Below are positions 50,111-62,700 of a DNA stretch of 64,000 nucleotides, piece after piece (position 1 is the stretch's first letter; each line of letters opens with the position of its first letter). A program made the translations under genes and the position numbers. The notes below the pieces were generated by a model. It worked only from the letters and a program-made list of their open reading frames with translations. It made no database searches and was not told the origin of the DNA. Source of the stretch: Casuarius casuarius (Eukaryota > Chordata > Aves > Casuariiformes > Casuariidae); the NCBI GenBank assembly GCA_003342895.1, contig PTFA01000158.1, positions 2,315,330 to 2,379,329 of the forward strand. Direction: 5' to 3'.

Positions 50111-51156
50111 AGATAAGAATGTTGCTAACTCTGTGAGATCACTACCTCCGCCCATGCTAGTCAGATACAGCCTGACAGGGTTTTACTTTGGCACTTTTGA
50201 GCTTTGAGAAGACATTAAATTAAGTATCTTTGATTGTGAAAGATCTCATGGCATATTTCAGAAGATTGGAAAATGTTAAATCCTAATGGTTGGTCTGGCC
50301 TAATTCCAGGAAATATGATTAAATCTTCTAATAAGGTGACTGCTATCCAGGCTTGGGCGGGATCTAAAGCTTGCATTTGACAGCACACTCATTTTCTCTT
50401 TATATTCTACTTAGCACAGACTGTTGGAGTAAGGATTGAAGGTCCCATAGTAAGTCTTGACAAAGAATGTAAGCTGGGTGCTAACGATCTTTCTTTAAAG
50501 ATTATACTCCAAGAACAAGGGCTTCTGGAGAAGATAATGAATAATTTACCATTGTTATTTCTTGGACTTGATGTAGAATGTGCTACTCTCAGCAAAGGCC
50601 TGACCAATGGCCATCTGTGTCATTGCCTGTTAAGGTAACTTGGACCAGGTTCCCTAGTACCAGACTTCAGTCCCATGGGGAAGAGCATTGCACCAATTGT
50701 ACTATTTCAGATCAAGGGAAATGCACCAATCTTCTGCTGCTTTCCCATTTTCTCTGTAGTTACAGGGCATGAAAAGCCCATGACAAATAGCTTCAACCTA
50801 ATAGCTGCTCATGCACTTAGGAGCTGAAGGAACAATGTCTGAAGCTGTCCATAGCATGTTACTCAGGCTCCTGCTTGGCCAAATGTTAAAGCTGAAGCAA
50901 AGACCTAGGCAGGAGCTAGTCTGCATGGCCTGCTTGCACCAGACTGAACCCAAAAGGAATGAAAACCATAAAGGCAATGTCTTGATCACTACAGTACCAA
51001 AGATCATCATATTCTGGCAAATCACATGTTTTTTTGGCAGATTTCTCTGATGATCCACAAACTCCACTGTGAAAAGAGGCAGCTGGCAGTGCAGGGAAAC
51101 AGAAAGTAGTGTTTTCAGATGTTTGTTGGGGTTCCAGGGCAAAAAGATGCCAACTG

Positions 51157-51257
51157 CATTTTTTTCTCTCACCTCCTCTCTGATTGATAGAGCTGGCTTA
51201 CTCTGTGGTCTTTATATCCTTATCCTGGAGACTAGGGAAAGGGGAGAGAAGGTATCT
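51157..51257 (+). repeat. Dispersed repeat, copy 1 of 2
   Basis: It shares with 58080-58202 a run of matching words in the same order: gattgatagagctggctt / gattaataggactggttt, then tgtggtctttatatcctta / tgtggtctttttcttcaca, then ctggagactagggaaagggg / cttggagatttggaaaagggg. Both lie on the same strand 6.9 kb apart and are about three-quarters identical by eye. I cannot name the family. Confidence 0.6.
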
Positions 51258-51645
51258 AGAAGGCGGCTCTCGTATGACTTGTTCCTCCACTTGGACCAGT
51301 TAAAAAAGCTAAGAAGAAAGAGCAAGCTGCAAGAGGAAAGAGGTGTGTCAGCTGAGATGGGAAAAGAGTGTGGCTGTAGGATCAGGGAAGTCCACAAAGG
51401 AATGCTGGGCATGGGCTGATTGAAGGATCAGTTTACTGGTGGTTTGAATAAAAGAGCTGGAAATGTCATCCTTCTCCAGCCAGAGGAAACTGGAATACAG
51501 GAGCCAAAACCACTTTCCAGGTTGTGCCTAGGAGAGGAAGAATCTGTATAAAAGTGGTCAGGTAGAGATTAAAAGGATCAGATGGTAAAACCTGGTGTCT
51601 GTTTTGCAAACCTGTTCTTAATTTTATGCTTTTGGATCTCACCTT

Positions 51646-51660
51646 ATGATGATGATGATG
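51646..51660. repeat. (ATG)5 microsatellite
   Basis: Five perfect trinucleotide units, flanked by nonrepetitive AT-rich sequence. Confidence 0.95.
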
Positions 51661-53393
51661 ACAATTATTTTCACACTACCATTTTTTAAAGTTTGGACAT
51701 GGTAATATTGAGTGTGTGGTTAAGAACAGACATCTTAGGTGCCCTTGGAGTGACTCATTTGCTGATGAAAATGCTTGAGCAGTTTCTTCGTGGTTCCTTG
51801 GCTTTCTGATAGCTCATACATACTAAAGTAGGAGTGGGAGTTTGATATAAATGGCAGGGATGTTTGTTACTCAGAAGAGCCCTTTAGCTATAACATTCCC
51901 CCTCAGGAAGCAAAGAGCCCAGTTCAAATCCTCATTCTGACTAGACTCAGATGCTCCAGTTACTGGCTGATCTGGGCTGATCTCCTTTTCTTTTATAAGC
52001 TCCTTCAGTTCTTGTAAACAAGTGAAATATTCACTGAGCTAAGAAAGTGACTGTCTAGATAACCTGGTCCTAGGAACTTAGTCCATGCTCTTCATCAGGC
52101 ATAGAAAGGATATGAACTTCACATATGTATTACTTGAATAGATTCCCAAACAACTGTTCCATCAGCTATTTTCCAGCAAGTCAGTCTCTTTTTCTCTCAC
52201 TGAAATTTCAAACTGTCGTAGTTCTACTCCAGTGTTGAATAAAGCCACATTTTGAAACTTCAGATTTTCCCAAATTGGAAGTCTTGGGTTCATTCCAACC
52301 CTCAGTTCTTGAAACACTTATTCTTTTCCAGCTGAATAAGGGATTCTTTGCCTCTTCCTTATCAAAATGGGGACACTCCTGTGATGATGGTAATGTAATG
52401 GGGGCAAAATGGCTCATCTGTCTGATTCATAAAAATCCTAAATTAAAGGCTGTATATAACATTCATAGACTTGTTGTGATCTCAAACCATCTGAGATCAA
52501 TTGTAAGCTGGCATCAGAGCTCTTCAGATTTGGATCTATTATTATTCCTGTCACACACACAAAACAACTTAGACTAACAATGCTCTGAGGTTAAAGAAGA
52601 CTATTTATCTGTTTTGGTTTTTTTACTTTTTATTCACTTTTGATTCATCTCCATCTAAAAATTAACAGTAAAAACAACTCCCCCCCCCAACATGTTCTAC
52701 GCATAAAGAGAGTCTAAAATAGCGTCAGTACGTGTTAAAACAATTTCTAAATAAAAGCTTACTTTTTGGAAGATCAGAATCAAAGACTCAGTTTATCAAG
52801 TTACTGGTAGCAGACACTGGGTCATTCTTTTAAAGATATAAATTATCATATACTTGGTTGGCAGCTCAAGAAAATAATTGTGCATAATATCAGAGTAATC
52901 TACTGTATAATTAAGTATTTTAGAAATGAAATAGCAGCTGTATGTTTGAAGCTATCTCAGAAAGTTAGCTAAATAAAGGAAGAAACCTTATGTCCTGATG
53001 ACTTATCTGCTTCTTGAGACATGGTTGAAGAGGAAAGAGCATAACTGTCAAAGAGAGAATACGAATGGGTTAAGTTCTTGCAACAGATGACAGTTCTTAC
53101 TTTGTGTTTAATCCTTGTTACTTGGTGAGTTTTAGACTGGGAGTTCAAGAGGTTTTATGCTCTGCAAGCTGTTCAAATTGCACTCACTCACATACTGATC
53201 CCCCTATTGTACTTTTCCAAAATACCCCTTAAAGTCACAACAGAAAGCTCTTTGTACATCTTTCTACCCTGGAAAAGAGGCTCAGAGGTAGGTCTGAGTG
53301 TCTTATGACCTTTCTTGTTCAGGTTAGCAAAGTTAGAGCTACATCTGAGACAGTAATTACAATCTCCTTAAAAATATTCCAGCTCACCTATAA

Positions 53394-53449
53394 TCTCCCT
53401 CATCCTTTTCTCTTTTGTTCTCTTTTTTCTCTTTTCCCCCCTCTCCTCC
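53394..53449. repeat. Pyrimidine-rich low-complexity tract
   Basis: About 55 bases are almost entirely C and T, built from tctttt-type words and ending in a C6 run. The minus-strand translation rich in K, E and G is a composition effect. Confidence 0.9.
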
Positions 53450-54672
53450 ATGGAGCTGAAGAAATGCTGTAGTGCTTGTCAATAGAACATAGTAAAAATG
53501 ATTGGGAGCAGCAAAAGAAAGTGATTTGTATGTTAAATACTGAAGAAATGACCATGTGGTGCAAATTTGCCACAAATTCTGCTGAGTTTGAATTAAGGCA
53601 TTGAAGGAGAAGAACTGAGAGAAGCAGAGACACTCTTGAGTTTCTGTGGGCAGGAAATGTCTTTGTTATAATTTGATCTTTCCAAGCTTCTAATTTCACA
53701 GGCATCAAATCACAAACTCATTCAGTAACTTCAAAACTTTGCTTGAAAAAACTCACTTCAGTTTTACAAAGCTCAGTTTCAGTTTTGTCCTAGAGCATAA
53801 GAACTGAAGCACGAAAGTTGAATGAAATTACCAAAGAATCCATTTGTGGTTTGAAAGTGCAACAGAATAACAAGTTGTGCTTAAAATGGAACAAATTTTA
53901 GACCAAGTGGAAATATGCTGCATGCCACAGATGCACTGTACCAAGAGGTATTTGACTAAATCAGTAATAGCATAAAGACTGAAAATCCAATGGGCTTAGT
54001 GAACAAAATGACACTCGGACACATGAAATTATAGATCAGGAAGAGGAAGGGGTAGTAATCTTCTATTGAAGGCTTTAATGATCAAATTCAAACACTGACA
54101 TAAAAGTACATACAGAGAGTGACAAATGAGAAAGTTCACAACCATCTCCTTTCTACAGTTATGTGACAAAAGGACAAGCAGATTTAACAATATCCACTGT
54201 GCTAAGAGATAGAAAATGGTGTTTTGGTTATGAATCACTGTCAGGAATCTAAAAATTAAGTGTATTTATTTGAATCATTTTAAAACACCAGACCAGACTT
54301 ACATCTGATGGAAGTCGGTGGAATAACATTAGGAGTAGTGAATCTGGTACACACCCTAGATGAGGCTCTGTACAAAATGACTATATCACCCACCTCTCTA
54401 TAGCTTTTATGGTTCTGTAGGAAAATTAAAATCAGGCTAAGATGAACTATGTCCCAAGGTATTCAAATTCCGTTTTTCAGGTTAAGTTCAATTTCAGAAT
54501 GTAATATGAGAAGAATCCCGCTGGGAGTTATTTAATTTTTCATACAGGTTCAACATGTATGGGAACACTTATACACCCATTTAAAATCAATCAAATGAAT
54601 ACAGTGCTCATCAGAGGTGAGCAATTTACATCCCACATATCTGAACCTTCTCTTACATTCCCAGGTTTTACA

Positions 54673-54725
54673 CCGCTAACACTGTGGCAATGTCTCCGAT
54701 CTACGGCGGGATACGTCACGGGTGG
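54673..54725. promoter_or_regulatory. CpG cluster with a CRE-like site
   Basis: Six CpGs fall within about 50 bp of otherwise CpG-poor DNA. The segment contains tacgtcac, whose complement gtgacgta matches the TGACGTA variant of the cAMP-response element bound by CREB/ATF proteins. No gene start is visible within 1 kb. Confidence 0.25.
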
Positions 54726-55732
54726 GGTTGTGTGAATGGTTCATCCCTTCAATCAGCTGCATTCAGACCTGAAGTGAAAACCCTGGTAGTGGAAATCCTA
54801 TGTTTCAGTCTTTCTTAGCTTTTTTCCGGGTGAGACCCAAAGCCAAACAGCACATTTATTTCTGCATCTTGCCTGCTCCTTTTTGATGAACTGGATTGTG
54901 GGATGAAGATCACGGCAAGAAATCTGGCATGATAGAAAAACTGGCAAGAGAGAGAGACCTTTGCCTCCACAGGTTGGATACAAGGCAAAGTGCATATTTG
55001 CTTGCAGGATGGGAAAGTGAGAATTAGGTTTTGTTTCAGCATTAGTGATAACTAAGAGGGCTATACAGTTGCTAAGCAAGTGGTGTTTGTCATTTTGTAT
55101 AGTACAATCCTATCAACTCAGACTCTGCTGTCAGTTCCAATAGCAGGCTCTAGGGAAGTCATGCTGATGGTACAGCAGTGCAATGTTATTTCCCAGTCAC
55201 AGATGGATTTCAGCTCCCACCCAAACTAAAATGTTTTCTCTATTCCTCTTCAGAATATGAAAATATAAAACAATTCATAATGTGAAAATTAAGCTTCTGA
55301 AATCTCTTTTCCCAGTGTTTAGGCTATGACTTTGAAATTAAAAAAATAAATGACAGCCGTCTTCATTCTGCCCATGTGTTTACACATGCATCAGTTTAAA
55401 TGTGTGAATAGCTACAGTGGTTAAGGGAACCGCTTATATGCATACCATCAAACCTGTGCATGCTTGCAGGAGAGGGCTCATTGGTGTGTAAAGCTCGACA
55501 CCTCATGCAGGTTGAGCTTAGTAAGAATGCTGTACGGACAATAAAAGATCATTTTGCTTAGGATAGTGGGTCCTGACACATTTAGAATGTCTGACATTAT
55601 TTCAACCTGGATCAAAAATAAATGTCATTTTGGGTTCTGTAGAAAATCTTTTCTCCCACTCCTACCCTCACAGCACTGTGGAAATGTGAACAGGATAGAT
55701 GATTCCCAGTGTGGGATGCAGTAACTGAGACA

Positions 55733-55750
55733 CAAACAAACAAACAAAAA
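55733..55750. repeat. (CAAA)n microsatellite
   Basis: A short run of CAAA units ending in a small A stretch. Confidence 0.92.
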
Positions 55751-56074
55751 TCAGCTGAAAATATTCTCTGACCAGAAATGTATCTTGTGACTAGTTTTCA
55801 TTGTTTCTTTTCCTCTTTCAAAGATATGCATTTATGTGACTAGTCCCTTGGACTACTTTTAGCTTAGTGCTAATGGACTGTAGGTGCCTTTGAGATTTTA
55901 TTGCTTTTGGTCTTGTAAAGAATGCTCAAGCAGTTTTAACTTGGGACTCTAGTCACAGTCCCCAGTGAGTTTTGCCTCTTTGTCTTCACACATTTTTGTC
56001 CCCTTGCACTTTGTTTTGATGGTGATGGTTGCATCCATTATACTTCCATGTGTAAAGACTGAGGCATCTGCAGT

Positions 56075-56128
56075 CTTTTTTGGTTTGTTTTTTTTTTGTT
56101 TGTTTGTTTTTGGGGGGTTTTTTTTGGT
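56075..56128. repeat. T/G-rich low-complexity tract (A-rich on the minus strand)
   Basis: A run of T blocks is interrupted by G, including (GTTT)n and a six-G stretch. On the minus strand it is an A-rich tract about 30-80 nt downstream of the stop of the small frame at 56156-56353, which makes a retrocopy tail possible but not shown. Confidence 0.9.
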
Positions 56129-56155
56129 AACACAGAAGCTTCCAAGTTTCTGAGG

Positions 56156-56353
56156 TCACAACTCTGCTGCAATTGGCACCTCTGGGCTTTCAACCTCACT
56201 TCCATTTACACTTCTGGGCTTGTCCTCTCCGTCTTTTGAGGCTGTGACTCCTTGTTTGAAGACCTTTGCCATAGTGAGAACTAAAAGGCACAAAAGAGCA
56301 ATAAAATCAAGACAAAAAGAAAGTCTCTGTGTGAGACCATCTATCTCTTCCAT
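56156..56353 (-). other. Small frame with membrane-protein character (65 codons)
   Basis: The minus-strand ATG has G at -3 and G at +4, with an in-frame TGA three codons upstream. The peptide has a short polar start (MEEIDGLTQR), one hydrophobic stretch at about residues 11-30 (LSFCLDFIALLCLLVLTMAK) and a charged tail with KDGEDKPRS and SEVESPEV. This is the layout of a single-pass small membrane protein or a receptor tail. An A-rich tract begins about 30 nt after the stop, and an old CR1 borders the other side. No known protein is recognised. Many random frames reach 65 codons, so the call is tentative. Confidence 0.2.
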
Positions 56354-56399
56354 GACAGGTCACAAAGACTCTGTGACTGAGGTGGTAGCTGTTGGTGTG

Positions 56400-56930
56400 G
56401 GTAGTTCAATTCTGTTTTGCAGAGACTTGGAGCATTGTGTGCAATGCTATTCCCCTCATCTTAAAAAGGAGAATAGGAAAGGATTCAGAAAAGGGCAACA
56501 GGTATAAAAGATATGGAACACTTCTCTACAAGTAGCAACTGTGTAGACTAGGGTTTAGTCTTCAAAACAGAAGACTTCAGAGGAGATATGATACACTTCT
56601 ATAAAATTGTGAATGGCATGGAGAGGGGAGATATGATTCAACCACTGAATCAGTCACTTTCTCTTCAAATGTAAGAACTAGGTAGCAACAACAAAAAAGA
56701 TATTGGCGTTATTTTCAAACAAATAAAAAGTAGTTTCACACAAAACAAGTACTAGCATTGTGGAACTCCCTGTAAAAGGATGCTGTGTACAGCCAAAATT
56801 TACATCGGTTTAGTTGTGGACTGGACAAATACATGGAAATGAAATTCTTGAAAGATTACAAAATACTCAAAACAACATCCAGTTTGGAAACTCCCCAGAG
56901 CTGAAAATAGTTGGAAGATGAGACTGTATT
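56400..56930 (+). mobile_element. Old CR1 LINE, ORF2 C-terminal part, plus strand
   Basis: Plus-strand translation begins with LEHCVQCYSPHLKK, the equivalent of the conserved LEYCVQFWSPHLKK segment near the C-terminus of CR1 ORF2. DNA similarity continues through gaggagatatgatacac, a tataaaattgtgaatggcat block, tgtggaactccctgtaaaa, ggactggacaaatacatgg, and a final part that resembles older CR1 3' ends (ccccagagctgaaaatagtt). Frames are lost after about 35 codons. This belongs to an old, diverged subfamily, not the young avian type. It directly adjoins the small minus-strand frame at 56156-56353. Confidence 0.8.
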
Positions 56931-58079
56931 AAAGGATCTATCAAATATGCTTGCTGATGTTTTACAGATCCCTAAACATTCATTTATGGTCATTGTTCAT
57001 TTTGGTTATCTTTGGGAAAGGCATCAGCCCCTCTGTAATGAAACCAGAAGAAGGGGGCTACAGGAAAGAGTCTGAGGAGAACCAAACAATTCTGAGGAGC
57101 AGTGAATGAGGGGGGTGAGTGTCATAGGGTCAAAAGTATAAAAATAAATATTCACAGGACAAAGAATAGAATACCTTGATACCATCTCCTGCCTTCTGAA
57201 GCTATCCAAGGAGTTGGCAGAAGCTCTCTGGCTATGTTCAGCCTGAATATGTAGCAAGAATAGAAATATGCCACAAAGTGGCCTGGATCACCCCATCAGG
57301 CTTCCTTCGCGTGGAGCATTGGATGTCCAGTTTGAGTAGGGCCAGGAGAGGAAGGATTGATGAGGTCCTGAGATTAAGCAGAGCTTTGGATAGAAGGGAA
57401 ATAAATTAAATGTGAGAGGAAAAGTGCAGCCAGAACATCAAGAAGAGGGTTTGGCCATGCATAAAAATGGACTGTAGCCTGGTAAACTCAATATACCTGT
57501 GTGCAGATGTGTCTCTTGCCACAGGAGAGAGGAGTAAGGGAACCCCAGGGACCATGCCACAAATCTCCTGCACCCACTGCTCCATGTATTTATCCATTAT
57601 GGGTATTGTTGATGAACTTTTGATATAAGCCAGTGCAACTGCTTTTATGTTGTAATGGGAAAGGAATAATATTTAGAAATGTACAGTGAAGAATTTCAAA
57701 AGTAGCAAGTGATTTTACACATCTTGATTTTGAAGTGATAAATTTTTAGCTCCTTAAGGAATTGAACTTTTGATAGGGATACCCACATATCATGAGTACT
57801 CTTTGCATATATGAAGCTACATCGTGGCATGCGACTGGACATAAAAAATATCCTGTCGTGTGTCCAAATATAAACTCAAGATGTGCATTTATCCTGCAAC
57901 AAGTATACCAACATTTAGGTTCTTTGATGGAAATGGGTTTGAGACATGCAGCCTTCAGTTCCTTCACAAGAGACTTTTCTTTACAGGCAGCTGCAACACA
58001 GCAGTGTGAGATGTGATGAAAGTGAGAATTCTATAATAACCTATATGGAACAATGTAAGATACTTTTTAGTCCAAGAAT

Positions 58080-58202
58080 ATATCAGTTTCTTGCTTTCTC
58101 CTAGTCTCCACTGCGATTAATAGGACTGGTTTGCTTTGTGGTCTTTTTCTTCACATCCTTCATCTTGGAGATTTGGAAAAGGGGTAGGAGGATTGAAGTA
58201 TC
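58080..58202 (+). repeat. Dispersed repeat, copy 2 of 2
   Basis: This is the partner of 51157-51257. It is slightly longer because of small insertions after the shared tgtggtcttt word. Pyrimidine-rich sequence precedes both copies. Confidence 0.6.
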
Positions 58203-58764
58203 CCTGGAACTAAGAGAAAGTCTCATTGAGGCTTTTTTTCTCTTTTACAAAGTAAAAGTAGCAGCTACCGCAATGTAAAAAACATGCTGATAATTTTGCA
58301 TGGCCTTTGAAGATACAGTAAGCATGATCCTGGGTTCAGATGGAGCGGATGAACTGTGATGTCAGAGGACTTCTTCAAAAGGCACTTGTGAAGACTGCCA
58401 CAGAGAATTATACAAAACTGTAAATCTCATTAATCTGGATTTTTTTTTAAATTCAGGCCACAGCAATTATCTCAGATTATTAGCAGGTTCCCTGTGGTGA
58501 TTCAAAATATATTTTTCAAACACAGGAATGTTTTCTGAATTATATTTGTGACAGACTTTTGATGATGAGGCTTTGGTGATAGGCAGTCCCTATTAAATGT
58601 ACTTTTAAAGCCAGCATTCAAAGATGTCAACAAGCTTCAACAGATCAGTTTTCTCTCTAGCACTGTCCATGAGCAATGGAGTCTTATTTTTAAATCTCAC
58701 CCTAAGGTAGCTCTGGATATAGGAAAACATCCCAGTGCTTGCAGGAAGACCCGAGATAAGCCAG

Positions 58765-59740
58765 AGTTCTTAGCTAAAACCAACCCTCAGTTTGTACCGC
58801 TGGACAACAGAGGACAGAAATAGTTCAGTTTTCTCATCTCTTCTATCTCTAAGCTTTAACTATAACCCTACAAAGAAATCAAAACAAAAAACAAAACAAA
58901 ACAAAACAAAACTTAGAGCAAGCTAAGAACAGCTAGGTGGATAATACCTGAAGAATAAACCCAGCACAAACCAGAGGCCTTGGCTACAACAAACCATCAA
59001 GCCTTGTGAAATTAATCTCAACCAGGCCACTAGTCTTCAATTTTTGGCTCCAAAGCCTAACCTTGTCCAGAAACAGATGACTGCTGTCTGCAGAAAACCT
59101 AAGAATAAGTTGTAAACCTCAAATGAGACTAGCTCTTATTACAGGCTTATATTTTGGTTGGATACACCTATTTTTAACACATATCCTAAATGTCATAGAT
59201 TCAGTCCTTCAACATTTCTTCTTCAAAGCCTAACTCTAACACTGACCTTTAGTATTTCTAACTATAACTACTTTTGAAAGTCCTGCACTTTCTGGAGACA
59301 AGCTAACTCTGTTTCCTGCTGAAAATATCAGATCCAGGCCTAAAATCAGCAGCTCAATCCTTTTCTTGTAATTCTTAATTCTAACATTAACCACTGTCAG
59401 GTGACCAATACCTGGAGAAAATCTTAAAATAGATTACAAACCTCAGCAGAAATCAATCTACAGCCTAGCCTGATGGGCTATGAAGGATCCAAGAAAAACA
59501 AAACAATGCCAAGAATATGTTGGCAGTTCTAGTAGAAAACTTCGTGTTTTCTACCACATCCAGGTGACCAATATCTGAGTCAATACAAAATATTTTCAGT
59601 TGCCATGAACTAGACTTATTTTATGCTGACTCATAAATGACCAAGAAGGGATGCAGATCCTTGTTTTCCCATCCCTTACTCTGATCCTCATCTCAAAATT
59701 ATCTCAAAATTATCCCTGCCTTCTGAGCCATACAGGATAA
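58765..59740. repeat. Degenerate tandem array, units of about 150-205 bp
   Basis: The same set of words recurs in order. A pyrimidine-rich lead (ctcatctcttctatctcta 58837; cttcaatttttggctcc 59035; ccttcaacatttcttcttc 59206; aatccttttcttgtaattc 59356) is followed each time by a 'taacnctaacactgacc'-type stretch. Copies then share gtgaccaatacctggagaaa (59399) or gtggataatacctgaagaat (58938), and aaacctaagaataagttgta (59096) or aaatcttaaaatagattaca (59418). A further copy of gtgaccaatatctgag lies at 59564. Unit starts are spaced about 150-205 bp apart. I know no family name. It may be an old satellite or a stack of related repeats. Confidence 0.55.
58881..58912. repeat. (AAAAC)n microsatellite
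   Basis: Six A-rich pentamer-like units, with one longer first unit, lie within the first recognisable unit of the degenerate array and lengthen it relative to the others. Confidence 0.95.
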
Positions 59741-62700
59741 ATTGAGTTTCTTAATTTGCCTATAGTTGGCTCCTAATCTTGTAATACCTGTCAACCCCTC
59801 CCCACTGCCCAGACACATTCAGAGCAGGTTTAGTTGTGCTGTTGGGGTCCTACGCTTCAGCTCTGGCATGGCAAACTCCATCAGTTGGTTGCTGTTCAGA
59901 CTTTCACATTGGAGACGGAGGTAGCTGAAATAGCTTAACCTATATCATACATCTGCTAAATTTAACTCTTCATACTGCTTTGCCAACCTCTCCTTAAACT
60001 GTCCGTAAACTTAGCTTTGATTAACTGTAGCTATCTACCCAATAACATCATTAATTATCCAGCTGAGATACGTCTGCACCATGGTATCTGTAAGTAACTT
60101 CCTGTAATCTAGATAATCCTACAAGTGAAAACAGGACAATTATATGCTGTGTCTTTCATCCTTTTCTACAACTTTTACTATGAAGGGATCACAGAGGCAC
60201 TGCAGGGTGAAAAAATATGCTAGAATTTACGAAAGATGTGATCCTCACTCCAGGACTATCTTTAGATACTTTAGATACTTTAACTTTAGATTCCATAGTC
60301 CCTTTCCTTTCCCAGTGCTTACTCCTCTCGTAATACCCAATCAATCATAATGCTTCAGGCTGCTAAGTCTATACAAGGGCACTCATTTTTTAGAGTAGGT
60401 TATGTTTTGCTTCTATTTGCTTTTATGAAAGTCTTAACAGTTATTATGTTACTAAAAAAAAGAAAAAAAGAAAAAGGAGGATTTGGAATAGTTTACCCCA
60501 GTGAGAGGCTGAAATCAATACTGTTTATAAAGGCAAGAATGTTATTGGATGTATATTTACAATAACCTCTAGAAAGTAACTCTTAAACCATTAAACCTCC
60601 TGGCAAAGTATACATTTTTATAAATCTTACTAAACATTTTACAATAATTATTAAATTAATTACTAGGAGAAAACAACATATTTGATGGATTTTATCCATA
60701 GGAAAAAATGAGACATTTCACTATTGCCTTAATTCAAAGTGTCTGTTCTCTTCCAAGCTGGTATTTGCAACTGAAGAAATAATACCTTCTTTTTGGAAGA
60801 AAAAACTCCACTGTGGAACACAACCCAAACAGGATTAATCTGAAGAGAATGGGTTTAACTTGCACAGAAACTGTTTATAATGTTGTTAACAGAGGACAGT
60901 TCAGAAAAATGCACCCAGACATCATTGTTTGGATGTAGAAAACTTATACATGTTACTAAGCAATTAATTACTCCATCTCCTTTAAACTGGGGCTGTCAGG
61001 GAAACTGGAACTGAAAATGAGAACTAAGAACTCTCAGAAACAAGATAACACAATAAGATGCTAAATGGATAATTCAATTTAAGTAGCTGAGGAAGCAGTT
61101 CCCATTAGTTCGTTATGTTACAATTAGGTGTCACTAGAGGTCATTGTTCATAAGATACACGCAGGGCACTTTCTGTAGGTCCCTGCTGTAGATGGTTTTC
61201 AGTCTATATAGGGAGGACAGACTAGTAAAAGAGGTTCAGTGCGCTGAGGTCAGCAGCAGAATTGGGGACCAGAACTCAGATCTGCTGAGCTCTCAGTCCC
61301 ATGCCTTAAAAGGAGAATAGGCAGCTTAGTCTTACATTTTGTTTCAGAATTGTTTCAGCAGAAAATTATCATCAGGACAGATCAAAATCTGTGAGAAGTG
61401 TGGGACAATATGTGAGAATCTGCGAGAAGATGCATGGGACAGCTGGAAAAGAAAAGAGGTCATTGAGGTACTGGGGCCCTGATTTTGTTGGGGAATTGTT
61501 TCCTTCTTCTCCCACTCCTCCCAACCAACTCTACAGGCAACAAAATAATGAGAAATATTAATTTAGCAGCAGGATTTTGAAAAGGCTTGAGAGATGTAAA
61601 GCTACAGGTACTGAAGCTAAAATTAAGGCATGAGCAAAATTTTGGTAATATCAGTAGAGGTTTTAGGAAATATTCTGCCACTTGCAGACAGACTTAGACA
61701 AAGCTTAGACAAGTAAGGCAAAAGAGAGATCTAAACCAAAGATTAACCCAAAAGCAAGGTTGTAGCCTAACCCTAATCTCCTGTTAGTACTTAATCCACA
61801 GAAATGTTCATTCTTTCTGTGTTACCCAATCTTTCTTCTTTTATCTTTTCTGGTATGTTACCCCGGGTAAGTTATTCTTAGTTCCCTCTGGACCCACCAT
61901 CTGCAGTCCCATCTTCTCCTTTCTCCTTCATCCCCTATGCTTTTGTACTTGGGCCTAAAGATGGAAAAGACTATGACTCCGATTCATAAGGGAAAATGAT
62001 TGGTGGGGCAGAGCCTAGCTTAAGGCAATGAGAAGCTGAAGTTATTCATGCTCTGTAAAGACTCAAAAAATATCTTTTCTGTTGTCACATGAGAGACAAC
62101 AAGACCAGTGTCCAGTGTTAAACTTTTGAGATATTTTTTTTTTGTCTTTTAATTTGCTTTTGGGCAGTATTAATTTTCCTTTTCTTGCAGCAGGGCACTT
62201 CACCTGGTGAAGGACCCATGACACCAAAAATGAGCTTTACCGAGTTTAAATTCCACCTCAATCCAAGTGTCCACCTTGGCCACTAAATCCTGATAACTAA
62301 AAAAATAAGAAATGTCGGGCATAGGGACTTAGATGGAATTCAGGCTGGCTAAATCTTGACCTAGCAAAAAGCAAACACTACAGAGCAATAGTATCTTGAA
62401 AAGCAACATCATTTTACTAAATGGCAAGCAGAAGGAGTAATTTTCTAGTAATATCAGAGACAAAGTTTTTAATTGGTAAGACTGTGGATAAATGTAGAAT
62501 ATATAATTTATGGAGAGGTTGATCTCATGTACACTGTTTTGATCCCAAGAACTTACATTGTTAAAAATCCTTCTCTTGCAGTGTTGGAAAGCTGTGCGTC
62601 GCCTATGCTTTCCATTTACTATTTTACTGTCCTGCTGAATCACCCAGTGTTCACCTTCACATTCTTGGCATGCTTTAATGTGTTTGCTTACAGTATAATT

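Larger units (their letters stand above)
50111..56074. other. Mostly unique sequence, no established gene
   Basis: It holds the dispersed repeat copy at 51157, a C9 run at 52680-52688, the pyrimidine tract at 53394 and the CpG cluster at 54673. A segment near 51912 (cagttcaaatcctcattctg) is faintly MIR-like. Frames of 100-124 codons (50798-51172 minus, 51069-51419 plus) are unrecognised and unsupported by splice signals. Confidence 0.45.

Noticed and set aside
51885..52000. MIR-like word cagttcaaatcctcattctg
   Set aside because: A single short match without the neighbouring core or tail blocks.
61735..61800. Interstitial telomere-like CTAACCCTAA stretch
   Set aside because: Only about one and a half degenerate telomere units are present, far short of a real interstitial telomere.
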